Of a stretch of 8,043 nt of DNA, positions 1 to 6,008 are shown one piece after another. How positions within the stretch are numbered: position 1 is the first letter of the stretch; every line of letters starts with the position of its first letter. The position numbers and the translations under genes were made by a program. Under the pieces are notes generated by a model. That model did not search any database, was not told where the DNA came from, and worked only from the letters and a program-made list of their open reading frames with translations. This DNA comes from Schwartzia sp. (in: firmicutes) (GTDB taxonomy: Bacteria; Bacillota; Negativicutes; Selenomonadales; Selenomonadaceae): assembly GCA_024691625.1 (NCBI GenBank), contig JAILNL010000199.1, positions 1 to 8,043 of the forward strand, in the 5' to 3' direction.

Positions 1-54
1 GGAAAAAGCTCCCGCCTGCTTACTGCAAAATATGCAGAAAACAGGCGGGAGCTT
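1..54 (-). terminator. Rho-independent terminator of the rnhA-tcdA-gpsA operon
   Basis: A perfect 13-bp inverted repeat (AAGCTCCCGCCTG at 6-18 against its complement at 42-54) encloses a further inner CTGCA/TGCAG pair (23-27 and 33-37). Read on the minus strand the stem is followed directly by TTTTT (positions 7-3). It starts 16 nt after the gpsA stop, so it closes the three-gene operon. The window ends here, so the T-tract may continue outside. Confidence 0.93.
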
Positions 55-70
55 ACTATCTCCGTATATA

Positions 71-1027
71 TTATTCTTCTTTTTCCGACCGCAGGAAGAG
101 ACGTTCAAGCTCTGCCTTCGGCTCCTTGCTGCAGCATACTATTTCATATACAGAGCGGCTTATGGGAAGCTCCACGTGATACTGTTCGGAAAGCGCCATG
201 AGCGCTTCCGCCGTATAGACTCCCTCGGCAAGCTTCGTGGAGGGCTTGCCAAGCATAAGATTTTCCCCGTATCGACGGTTGTTGCTGTGCGGCGAAAAAA
301 GTGTCGCCTCATAATCCCCCAGATGAGAAAGTCCGTAGACCGTCATCGCGTCGCCGCCCATGGCCGCAATAAGCCGTGAAAGCTCCTTCGTGCCGCGTGC
401 CATTAGTGCCCCTTTCAGACTCCCGTAATGCACTCCGTCAAGCATTCCCGCAGCAAGGCCCACAACATTCTTTGCCGCTGCTCCGATTTCAGTTCCGAGC
501 AAATCCTTTCCATAATAGAAGCGAATCAGCTGACTGTGAAAAACAGGCACAAGACGTCCTGTTACCTCGTCGTCGTCCGAAGCGAGAATCATACAATTAG
601 GAATACCCTTGAGAAAATCCTGCACATGACCGGGCCCTACCCATACGGCAATCTTCGGTTCCGGTCCGACCTCCTCACGCATTACAACAGAAAGTCGTTT
701 TCCTGTTCCAATCTCAAGGCCCTTCATACAGAGCACAAAGGTTTTGTCCTTTATCGGAAGCTCCGAAAGCTGTTTTGCAAAGGAACGGAGCTGCTGAGCG
801 CCTATAGATATGATGATTACATCTGCGCGCTCAACGGCATACGGCAAATCCTCAGAAAGCTCAACTTCTTCCGACATTGTGAGATACTCATTAGCCCGTT
901 TCTCCTTCAGCTCTGCCAGATTTTTAGAACCCGGACGTCCCCAAAGTGTCACGTCGTGCCCGATATGATTTGCATACCATGCATGAAAAGAACCCCAGCG
1001 GCCGCAGCCCAAAACAGAAATCTTCAT
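71..1027 (-). CDS. gpsA: NAD(P)H-dependent glycerol-3-phosphate dehydrogenase family, divergent GpsA
   Basis: A 318-residue cytosolic protein of the GpsA family, which reduces dihydroxyacetone phosphate to sn-glycerol 3-phosphate for phospholipid synthesis. Visible: N-terminal Rossmann motif GCGRWG (residues 7-12), a GAAAKNV segment carrying the family's catalytic lysine, then AAGMLDG, LMARGTKE and SNNRRYG, in the family order. Length is near the usual 330. Two segments differ from the textbook enzyme: VGPGHVQDF where SGPSFA is usual, and LGDYEATLFSP where GVGDLIVTCTSP is usual. I recall similar sequences from Clostridia annotated as GpsA, so this may be a distinct subgroup; the substrate is inferred. 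I chose the ATG at 1027 because GGGAGG (1040-1035) lies 7 nt upstream; an in-frame TTG at 1042 would overlap that site. The start overlaps the previous gene's stop by one base (TAATG), suggesting translational coupling. Confidence 0.88.
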   Translation of the reverse strand: MKISVLGCGRWGSFHAWYANHIGHDVTLWGRPGSKNLAELKEKRANEYLTMSEEVELSEDLPYAVERADVIIISIGAQQLRSFAKQLSELPIKDKTFVLCMKGLEIGTGKRLSVVMREEVGPEPKIAVWVGPGHVQDFLKGIPNCMILASDDDEVTGRLVPVFHSQLIRFYYGKDLLGTEIGAAAKNVVGLAAGMLDGVHYGSLKGALMARGTKELSRLIAAMGGDAMTVYGLSHLGDYEATLFSPHSNNRRYGENLMLGKPSTKLAEGVYTAEALMALSEQYHVELPISRSVYEIVCCSKEPKAELERLFLRSEKEE

Positions 1028-1791
1028 TACCGTGCCTCCCAACGAACTCCTGCCGTGAGGTCTTTGACCACCTCACCCGCTATAATAAGACCAGCTACAG
1101 ACGGAACAAAGGAAACGCTTCCAGGCACTGCCCTTCTCGCATCACAGTTTCTCGCGCTTCCCGGCGGACATATGCAATTCGCCCCGCAGCCTGACATTTT
1201 CGGCTTCAGCGGCTGCTCCTCCGAGTATACCACTTTCAGCTTTTTCACACCCCGCGCCTTGAGCTCCTTGCGCATAACCTTCGCCAGCGGACAGACACGC
1301 GTTTCATAAATGTCTGCCACACGGAAAGCGGCAGGGTCCAGCTTATTGCCTGCACCCATTGAGCTGATAACGGGGATTCCCCTCTTTTCACCCTCCATTA
1401 CGAGCCCAATCTTTGCTGTCACGGTATCTACGGCGTCAACTATATAATCCGGTGTCTTCTCAAAAAATTTCTCAGCGTTGTCAGGAAGGAAAAAATCATC
1501 GATAGTTTCTATCTCTGCTTCCGGATTTATTGAAAGCATTCTTTCCTTCATCACCGCTGTTTTGGATTTCCCGACGGTAGCACCCGTAGCATGAATCTGC
1601 CTGTTGAGATTCGTCAGGCAGACAAGATCATTATCAACCAACAGGAAATGCCCTACGCCGGCGCGTACAAGTCCTTCTGCCACGAAAGAGCCTACACCGC
1701 CTACGCCGAAAACAGCCACACGGCTGTCCGCCAGCTTTTTCATTGCCTCAGCACCCAGCAAAAGCTCAGTGCGGGAAAATCTGCCTAACAT
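1027..1791 (-). CDS. tcdA: TcdA/YgdL-type E1-like enzyme: tRNA threonylcarbamoyladenosine dehydratase
   Basis: A 254-residue ThiF/MoeB/HesA-family protein. In the best-known member, TcdA uses ATP to cyclise the threonylcarbamoyl side chain at A37 of ANN-decoding tRNAs (t6A to ct6A). Visible: the adenylate-binding glycine loop GVGGVGS (29-35), D53, the NLNRQ motif (61-65), K77, and DAVDT (119-123), which follow the E1-like fold order. C167 in TRVCPLAK sits in the usual crossover region. Near the C-terminus is a cysteine cluster, C202, C206, C208 and C216, within a loop reading CICPPGSARNC; I recall this in Bacillota homologues, but E. coli TcdA lacks it. The start ATG at 1791 has AAAGGAG 7 nt upstream, and that site overlaps the rnhA stop. 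Assignment to TcdA rather than ThiF or MoeB rests on overall resemblance and the absence of thi or moa neighbours. Confidence 0.9.
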   Translation of the reverse strand: MLGRFSRTELLLGAEAMKKLADSRVAVFGVGGVGSFVAEGLVRAGVGHFLLVDNDLVCLTNLNRQIHATGATVGKSKTAVMKERMLSINPEAEIETIDDFFLPDNAEKFFEKTPDYIVDAVDTVTAKIGLVMEGEKRGIPVISSMGAGNKLDPAAFRVADIYETRVCPLAKVMRKELKARGVKKLKVVYSEEQPLKPKMSGCGANCICPPGSARNCDARRAVPGSVSFVPSVAGLIIAGEVVKDLTAGVRWEAR

Positions 1792-1803
1792 TGCTGTACT
1801 CCT

Positions 1804-2496
1804 TTAATCCATGTATTTCATTGCTTCCTTCTTGGCAAGCACATCACAGCGTTCATTATCCTCATTGCCCGCGTGTCCCTTAACCCAATGGAAAAACACC
1901 TTATGTCTCTGCACTTCAGCATCAAGAGCTGCCCATAAATCCTGATTTTTCACAGGTGTCCCCGTTGACGTAATCCAACCGCGCCTCTTCCATGCGGAAA
2001 GCCATCGTTTAACAAAAGCATTCTGCAGATACTGGCTGTCGGCATAAAATGCCACAGATGCCCCCTCAGGCAGCGCCTTTAGCGCCATAATACCTGCCAT
2101 AAGCTCCATACGGTTGTTCGTCGTGGAAGGCTCACCCCCGCTGATCTCTTTCTTTTTGCCCGAAGCTGATTCCCGTATGACGGCAGCCCAGCCTCCCGGA
2201 CCGTCCGGGTTTCGGAGACATGAGCCGTCCGTATAGACCACGTAATCCTCCGTGAATGTCTCTGTTTTCTCCGTGCAAAAAAGCGATGTCTGCGCGGCTG
2301 CCGATGTTCCTGCCGCGCTCTTTTTCGCAGGGGCTGTCGAACTGCTTCCCCACATCCACGCGTTGGCCTCCGCTATATCCATAAAGCCCTTATATACGGC
2401 ACCCTGATAGCCTTCCACCTGTGCCTTGCACTCTTCCCAGGTATTAAAAAGCCCCGTATTTCTGCCACGCTTTACAACATATATTTTTTTAGCCAT
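1804..2496 (-). CDS. rnhA: Ribonuclease HI with N-terminal hybrid-binding domain
   Basis: A 230-residue cytosolic enzyme that cuts the RNA strand of RNA-DNA hybrids (R-loops, primers). Two domains are visible. Residues 3-48 form a hybrid-binding (viroplasmin-like) domain with YVVKRGRNTGLFNTWEEC and VYKGF. An Ala/Ser/Lys-rich linker covers about 50-80. The RNase H domain covers about 85-228, with all four catalytic acids: D90 (YTDGSC), E131 (NNRMEL), D153 (ADSQYL) and D218 (ERCDVLAKK), plus H208 in VKGHAG. This is the RNase HI type with an added HBD, as in eukaryotic RNase H1 and many Bacillota. The ATG at 2496 is chosen because the hybrid-binding domain begins right after it and GGGGTGAGG lies just upstream; an in-frame extension to 2592 would read back through the SRP terminator and RNA gene. 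The stop is 12 nt before the next gene's start. Confidence 0.95.
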   Translation of the reverse strand: MAKKIYVVKRGRNTGLFNTWEECKAQVEGYQGAVYKGFMDIAEANAWMWGSSSTAPAKKSAAGTSAAAQTSLFCTEKTETFTEDYVVYTDGSCLRNPDGPGGWAAVIRESASGKKKEISGGEPSTTNNRMELMAGIMALKALPEGASVAFYADSQYLQNAFVKRWLSAWKRRGWITSTGTPVKNQDLWAALDAEVQRHKVFFHWVKGHAGNEDNERCDVLAKKEAMKYMD

Positions 2497-2516
2497 GTTC
2501 CTCACCCCGCATATAC

Positions 2517-2541
2517 AAAAAAAGCAGCCTACAACGGCTGC
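2517..2541 (-). terminator. Rho-independent terminator after the SRP RNA
   Basis: On the minus strand GCAGCC (2541-2536), a 6-nt loop and GGCTGC (2529-2524) are followed by seven T (2523-2517). It lies 12 nt past the last paired base of the SRP RNA and 20 nt before the rnhA start codon, so it ends the tRNA-SRP RNA transcript and any rnhA transcription must read through it or start within it. Confidence 0.9.
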
Positions 2542-2553
2542 ATATATGTAGAT

Positions 2554-2696
2554 CCTTTTCAACGTCGGGCCACAGCCCTCAGGCACCCTCACGGCACATG
2601 TGGCTGACCACTTACCGCTGCTTCCTTCCGGACCTGACGGGATTCATAGGGCCCCATTGCGCGAGACCAAAGCGCTGCGGTCCGACCTGGAAAAGG
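2554..2696 (-). ncRNA. ffs: Signal recognition particle RNA (4.5S-type, small bacterial class)
   Basis: The RNA scaffold of the signal recognition particle, which binds Ffh and targets membrane and secreted proteins. The near-invariant apical helix-8 sequence CAGGTCCGGAAGGAAGCAGC lies at 2636-2617, with the GGAA tetraloop at 2629-2626. The two ends pair: CCTTTTC (2696-2690) with GAAAAGG (2560-2554), and GTCGG with CCGAC and CAGC with GCTG further in. These boundaries are from pairing; the mature ends may be a few nt shorter. At about 140 nt it is slightly longer than E. coli 4.5S RNA (114 nt) and clearly shorter than the Bacillus 6S-type with an Alu domain. It starts 13 nt after tRNA-Ser and no separate promoter fits between, so the two are probably one transcript. 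Confidence 0.93.
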
Positions 2697-2709
2697 AATG
2701 ATAAGCAAA

Positions 2710-2801
2710 TGGCGGAGAGTGAGAGATTCGAACTCTCGATACAGCGTTCACCGTATACACGCTTTCCAGGCGTGCTCCTTCAACCACTCGGACAACTCTC
2801 C
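2710..2801 (-). tRNA. tRNA-Ser(GGA)
   Basis: A 92-nt class II tRNA with an encoded CCA end. Acceptor stem GGAGAGT (2801-2795) pairs with ACTCTCC (2720-2714), followed by discriminator G and CCA (2713-2710). The anticodon stem CACGC/GCGTG encloses the loop CTGGAAA (2769-2763), giving anticodon GGA at 2767-2765, which reads UCC and UCU. A long variable arm and the T-loop TTCGAAT follow, as expected for serine tRNA. It lies just upstream of the SRP RNA; B. subtilis also has a serine tRNA near its scr gene, so the pairing is familiar. Confidence 0.97.
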
Positions 2802-2858
2802 AAATGCTCTACCAAAAAGATGATATTAAATTATGTCGGCTCATTCACGACGATATAT

Positions 2859-2887
2859 AGGATAACACATGAAGTACACCCTGTCAA
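2859..2887 (-). promoter_or_regulatory. Sigma-A-type promoter for tRNA-Ser and SRP RNA
   Basis: On the minus strand a perfect -35 TTGACA (2887-2882) and a -10 TATCCT (2864-2859) are 17 bp apart. Transcription would start near 2852, about 50 nt before the tRNA. The region just upstream (about 2890-2930) carries A/T runs that could act as an UP element, fitting a strong stable-RNA promoter. Confidence 0.85.
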
Positions 2888-2962
2888 TGAATTACCGACA
2901 ATTTTCCATATTTTTTCGTGCTGTACTGATAAAATCAAAGCCGTTTCGCAATATATGCAATT

Positions 2963-2993
2963 AGAAAAGCGGCAGAGGATTCACCTCTGCCGC
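2963..2993 (-). terminator. Rho-independent terminator of the feo operon
   Basis: A perfect 10-bp stem, GCGGCAGAGG (2993-2984 on the minus strand) against CCTCTGCCGC (2978-2969), has a 5-nt loop and is followed by TTTTCT. It begins 8 nt after the stop of the Cys-rich peptide gene, separating the feo operon from the tRNA promoter region. Confidence 0.88.
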
Positions 2994-3001
2994 AGTTAAT
3001 C

Positions 3002-3163
3002 TTATTTAGTATGGCATCCACTGCATCCGCCGCAGGAATCTCCGCAGGAGCATCCTGACGTACCGCAGCAGTCGGATTCACCCTTAACAAAATTGCGATA
3101 AATATGACGTACCGCAAAAAACAACGCAATAGCCACAACCGCAGCACATACAAACGTAGCCAT
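3002..3163 (-). CDS. FeoB-associated Cys-rich membrane protein (small)
   Basis: A 53-residue gene. The peptide starts MATFVCAAVVAIALFFAVRH: one hydrophobic segment at about residues 3-18, then a short basic stretch (RHIYRNFVK), then a Gly/Ser/Cys-rich tail with seven cysteines (C32, C33, C38, C40, C44, C47, C50) ending in CHTK. C6 lies in the membrane segment. This matches the architecture of the small FeoB-associated Cys-rich membrane protein family of Bacillota, analogous in position to FeoC. The role is not established; iron handling or holding at the FeoB mouth is inference. The start is supported by AAGGAGG (3177-3171) 7 nt upstream of the ATG, and that site overlaps the feoB stop, so it is the third gene of the feo operon. 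Confidence 0.92.
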   Translation of the reverse strand: MATFVCAAVVAIALFFAVRHIYRNFVKGESDCCGTSGCSCGDSCGGCSGCHTK

Positions 3164-3175
3164 AATATTTCCTCC

Positions 3176-5071
3176 TTAGAAACCCATCAGTTTACCACCC
3201 TGATAAACGATGAGCGAAACAACCCATGCAATAGCAAACATGTATACTGCCGAGAAACCCATCCATTTCCATGAATTTGTTTCCTTCTTAATAGTGCCCA
3301 GTGCAGTAACACACGGAGTATAGAGCTGAGAGAATACCATGAAAGCAAAAGCCGAAAGAGCAGTAAAACTCGTAGCCATTCCCGTTCCGAGCATGGTCTG
3401 TGCAGCCTCAACAGCTTCTTCTGCCTCAGTAGATACCTCTGCCGCACCGTAAAGAACACCCATTGTAGCCACGACAGTTTCCTTTGCCATAATACCGGAA
3501 AGAAGAGCTGCTCCGGCTTCCCAAGTTGCAAAGCCGTGGAACACAAACAACTTAGACATCCATCCGCCGAGTGTTGCGAGAATAGACTCGTCAATCTCGC
3601 ACGGACCGCTGAAATTATAATTCGACATTACCCAGAGAAGGACAGAAGCCGCGAAAATAATCGTACCTGCTTTGATGAGGTAGCCTTTACCCTTGTCCCA
3701 CGTTTCAATCATAACGGTTTTCATGTCAGGCATGCGATACGGCGGAAGCTCCAAAAGGAAAGTGGAACCCTGATCCTTAAATGTAGTTGCGCCAAGAATC
3801 TTGGCCGCAACAATTGCCATAACAATACCGATTATATACATGCCGAAGACGACATCAGCCGCATGTTCAGGGAAGAACATAGCTGCAAAGAGTGCCATAA
3901 TCGGGAGCTTCGCTCCGCAAGTCAAAAACGGAGTAACAAGGATTGAAACCATGCGGTCCTTCTCAGAGTCGAGAGCACGTGCACCCATGACAGCCGGAAC
4001 GGCGCAGCCGTGTGCCATCATAAGCGGCATGATACCTTTGCCCGTGAGACCGCAGCGACACATAATCGGGTCAGTGATGAAAGCGATACGTGCCATATAT
4101 CCTGTACCATCAAGGAACGACAGGCAGAAGAACAGCACGAAAATCAGCGGTACAAATGTGAGCACTGCACCAACACCAGAAATAATACCATCGGTCACAA
4201 GCGAAACCATCCATTCCGCTACGCCCGCTCCCTCAAGAGATGCCGTTGCAAACTCAAGGAAGTTTTCATTTATAAGCTCGTCCAGCATATCGGCCAGCGG
4301 CTGTCCTATCCATTCGAATGTAATCTGAAAAACACCGTACATAATCGCGAGGAAAATCGGCAGTGCAAGCACTCCATTTGCAAGTACACGGTCAATCTTT
4401 TCAGATTTTGTAAGACCTGCGTTATCCATAGTCACCGCTTCAGCCATAATGCGGTCGATGAGCGCATAACGTGCCTCGATAACTGCTTCTTCCGCTGCCT
4501 CCGCGGTTTTTCCGCTTTCACGGATACTGCGGATATTTTCAATATGTGATTCAACCAGCTCACTGGGGTGATACTGTGACATAACCGTAGACGTGAACAC
4601 ATCCAAGAGCTTTTTCGTACTCTTGCTGGAACGTCCGACAGTCTCAACCACCGGCATGCCGAGCAGTTCCTCCAGCTTTTTCATATCCACATGAATGCCG
4701 CGTGCTGCTGCCTCATCCTGCATGTTGAGGTCGATAAGAAGAGGCACCCCCTGCTCCAGAAGCTGAATTGTAAGGAAAAGATTTCTCTCGAGATTTGACG
4801 AATCAACTACGTCCATAACAAGGTCAAGCTTGTTGTTCATAAGATATTCGATAACAATCTTTTCCTCAGGTGAGCGCGCGCTTACGCTGTATGTGCCCGG
4901 AAGGTCTACGATTGAAATTGCACGATCGTTGTGATTTACATAGCCGACCTTTTTATCCACCGTAACACCCGGCCAATTTCCGATTTTCTGATGAGCTCCT
5001 GTAAGCTCATTAAAAATCGTAGATTTTCCCGTATTCGGATTTCCTGTTAAAGCTACTGCTAATGTTGACAT
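3176..5071 (-). CDS. feoB: Ferrous iron transport protein B, GTP-gated membrane transporter
   Basis: A 631-residue inner-membrane Fe2+ importer. The N-terminal G domain shows G1 GNPNTGKS (10-17), G2 T37 in GVTVDK, G3 DLPG (56-59), G4 NMQD (116-119) and a G5-like VGRSSKS near 145-151. A helical stretch to about 225 fits the GDI-like spacer. The membrane core from about 234 on has the two Gate repeats, with the conserved C356 in HGCAVPA and C385 in PFLTCGAKLP, and the later GIMAKETVV. It is shorter than E. coli FeoB (773) but within the range of short Bacillota FeoBs. A local MCRCG (C338, C340) is a small oddity. The ATG at 5071 is chosen because the G1 motif lies 10 residues in and AAAGGGG is 6 nt upstream; an in-frame ATG at 5176 would overlap feoA. 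It follows feoA by 16 nt. Confidence 0.97.
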   Translation of the reverse strand: MSTLAVALTGNPNTGKSTIFNELTGAHQKIGNWPGVTVDKKVGYVNHNDRAISIVDLPGTYSVSARSPEEKIVIEYLMNNKLDLVMDVVDSSNLERNLFLTIQLLEQGVPLLIDLNMQDEAAARGIHVDMKKLEELLGMPVVETVGRSSKSTKKLLDVFTSTVMSQYHPSELVESHIENIRSIRESGKTAEAAEEAVIEARYALIDRIMAEAVTMDNAGLTKSEKIDRVLANGVLALPIFLAIMYGVFQITFEWIGQPLADMLDELINENFLEFATASLEGAGVAEWMVSLVTDGIISGVGAVLTFVPLIFVLFFCLSFLDGTGYMARIAFITDPIMCRCGLTGKGIMPLMMAHGCAVPAVMGARALDSEKDRMVSILVTPFLTCGAKLPIMALFAAMFFPEHAADVVFGMYIIGIVMAIVAAKILGATTFKDQGSTFLLELPPYRMPDMKTVMIETWDKGKGYLIKAGTIIFAASVLLWVMSNYNFSGPCEIDESILATLGGWMSKLFVFHGFATWEAGAALLSGIMAKETVVATMGVLYGAAEVSTEAEEAVEAAQTMLGTGMATSFTALSAFAFMVFSQLYTPCVTALGTIKKETNSWKWMGFSAVYMFAIAWVVSLIVYQGGKLMGF

Positions 5072-5087
5072 ATTCTTCCCCTTTCCG

Positions 5088-5309
5088 TTAAACAGCTTCC
5101 ACCGTAATCTTCTCAGCATCCGAACGGCGCAGTGCAAGATTGTACGAACGGAGACGAATTGCCATAGGATCTCCAAAAGGAGCCGAGCGAAGAACAGTGA
5201 CCTTTGTTCCCGGAATCAGGCCCATAGTCATTAGTCGATTTTTCAATGGTGAATCTTCAATGGCCGCAATTTTGAGATTCATCCCTGTCTTTCCTTCTTT
5301 CAAAGTCAT
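5088..5309 (-). CDS. feoA: Ferrous iron transport protein A
   Basis: A 73-residue SH3-like cytosolic protein that works with FeoB in ferrous iron uptake, probably by modulating its G domain. Visible family features: the N-terminal MTLKEGKTG, then LKNRLMTMGLIPGTKVTVL, APFGDPMAIRL and a C-terminal LALRRSDAEKITVE. Length is typical (about 75). The ATG at 5309 has GGAGG 7 nt upstream. It is the first gene behind the Fur-like promoter at 5367-5395, with a leader of about 50 nt, and feoB follows after 16 nt. Confidence 0.96.
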   Translation of the reverse strand: MTLKEGKTGMNLKIAAIEDSPLKNRLMTMGLIPGTKVTVLRSAPFGDPMAIRLRSYNLALRRSDAEKITVEAV

Positions 5310-5366
5310 ACTCCTACCTCCAAAACTTGTATTGAAATTGGTTATTAATATCTTCAGTACCTCTGA

Positions 5367-5395
5367 ATAATATCAATAATTATTATCACTGTCAA
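5367..5395 (-). promoter_or_regulatory. feo operon promoter
   Basis: On the minus strand -35 TTGACA (5395-5390), a 17-bp spacer and -10 TATTAT (5372-5367). Expected start near 5360, leaving about 50 nt of leader before feoA. The spacer is occupied by a Fur-like box, so iron-loaded repressor would block polymerase directly. Confidence 0.88.
5374..5388 (-). promoter_or_regulatory. Fur-like operator in the feo promoter
   Basis: The minus-strand sequence TGATAATAATTATTG fits the 7-1-7 Fur consensus TGATAATnATTATCA at 12 of 14 positions, with a perfect left half. It sits wholly inside the -35/-10 spacer. Further GATAAT-like hexamers (TATCATTG and AATAATGAG) lie upstream to about 5430, so a longer repressor-covered stretch is possible. 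A DtxR/MntR-type regulator is a less likely alternative. Confidence 0.8.
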
Positions 5396-5446
5396 TAACA
5401 ATGATAGTACATCTCATTATTATTTTCAATATTTTATATGAAAATC

Positions 5447-5471
5447 AAAAAAGCACTCCGCAGATGAGTGC
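5447..5471 (-). terminator. Rho-independent terminator of the DUF3793-flavodoxin operon
   Basis: On the minus strand GCACTC (5471-5466), a 7-nt loop and GAGTGC (5458-5453) are followed by six T (5452-5447). It is about 90 nt past the flavodoxin stop and about 50 nt before the feo promoter, so it insulates the two iron-related units. Confidence 0.85.
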
Positions 5472-5559
5472 CCTTTTGAAGTAGGAGTATTATGTTGTGG
5501 AAAAAGCTATATTTCAACACCGCCGCGGCCAAACAGCGATGTCAAAATCAAAAATAAAA

Positions 5560-5991
5560 TCAAAGCTGTGCGGCAAAATCTCTGCCTAAAGATTTACATT
5601 CATCAAGAGCCGAGCTGTCAGGAGTATTTTCTACTGCAAGACCGCTGCCGAAAAGCTTGGCGCCATCATTTCTCGTGCGCTGAGCCCAGTCCTCCATCCA
5701 TGCGCCGCCGCCCCAGCCATAGGAGCCAAACAATGCTACGGGTTTATTCTCAAGGAATGCTTCCGTCTCCATGAAAAAAGGTTCAAAGGTACTTTCCTCC
5801 AAAACCTCTGCTCCCATAGCAGGGCAGCCGAACATCAGCCCATCATAATTTGCCGCGTCCGCCGGTGAAAAACTACTCACCTCAGCAAGCGTGACATCGT
5901 TCCCACCTTCCTTCGCACCTTCGGCACAAGCCTCAGCCATCATTTCTGTATTACCTGTACCTGACCAATATACAACAGCAATTTTGCTCAT
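5560..5991 (-). CDS. Short-chain flavodoxin
   Basis: A 143-residue FMN-binding electron carrier that can stand in for ferredoxin when iron is short. Visible: the phosphate-binding loop WSGTGNT (9-15), the 50s loop GCPAMGAEVLEES (55-67) and the 90s loop FGSYGWGGGAW (88-98), with W93 expected to stack on the flavin. The layout follows the clostridial flavodoxin (C. beijerinckii type), which has MGDE where this protein has MGAE (59-62); that loop contacts the flavin N5 edge, so redox potentials may differ. The ATG at 5991 has AAAGGAGG 7 nt upstream and the FMN loop begins eight residues in; an in-frame ATG at 6048 would overlap the previous gene. It follows the DUF3793 gene by 17 nt in the same operon and shares its Fur-like control. 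Confidence 0.96.
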   Translation of the reverse strand: MSKIAVVYWSGTGNTEMMAEACAEGAKEGGNDVTLAEVSSFSPADAANYDGLMFGCPAMGAEVLEESTFEPFFMETEAFLENKPVALFGSYGWGGGAWMEDWAQRTRNDGAKLFGSGLAVENTPDSSALDECKSLGRDFAAQL

Positions 5992-6008
5992 GAAAAAGCC
6001 TCCTTTAA

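Noticed and set aside
428..1309. Long open frame on the plus strand
   Set aside because: It runs antisense across gpsA and tcdA, shows no recognisable domain and no ribosome site, and its composition is that of a shadow frame.
2497..2592. N-terminal extension of RNase HI
   Set aside because: It would be encoded by the SRP RNA 3' end and its terminator and adds nothing like a known domain.
2598..2999. Plus-strand open frame of 133 codons
   Set aside because: It crosses the SRP RNA, the tRNA and their promoter on the opposite strand.
2935..3153. Minus-strand 72-codon frame
   Set aside because: It is a different frame of the Cys-rich Feo peptide gene, which has the better ribosome site and family match; this frame also reads through the terminator.
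3801..4549. Overlapping plus-strand open frames opposite feoB
   Set aside because: Antisense to the clearly coding feoB frame, no family resemblance, low-complexity Thr/Ile/Pro or Cys/His content.
5355..5370. Small TTCAG/CTGAA inverted repeat at the feo start site
   Set aside because: Only 5 bp with a 5-nt spacer; expected by chance in an AT-rich region and not followed by other structure.
5492..5557. 21-codon plus-strand ORF with TAGGAG upstream
   Set aside because: No promoter seen and it is antisense to the flavodoxin 3' untranslated region; the ribosome-like site is short and too close to the start codon.
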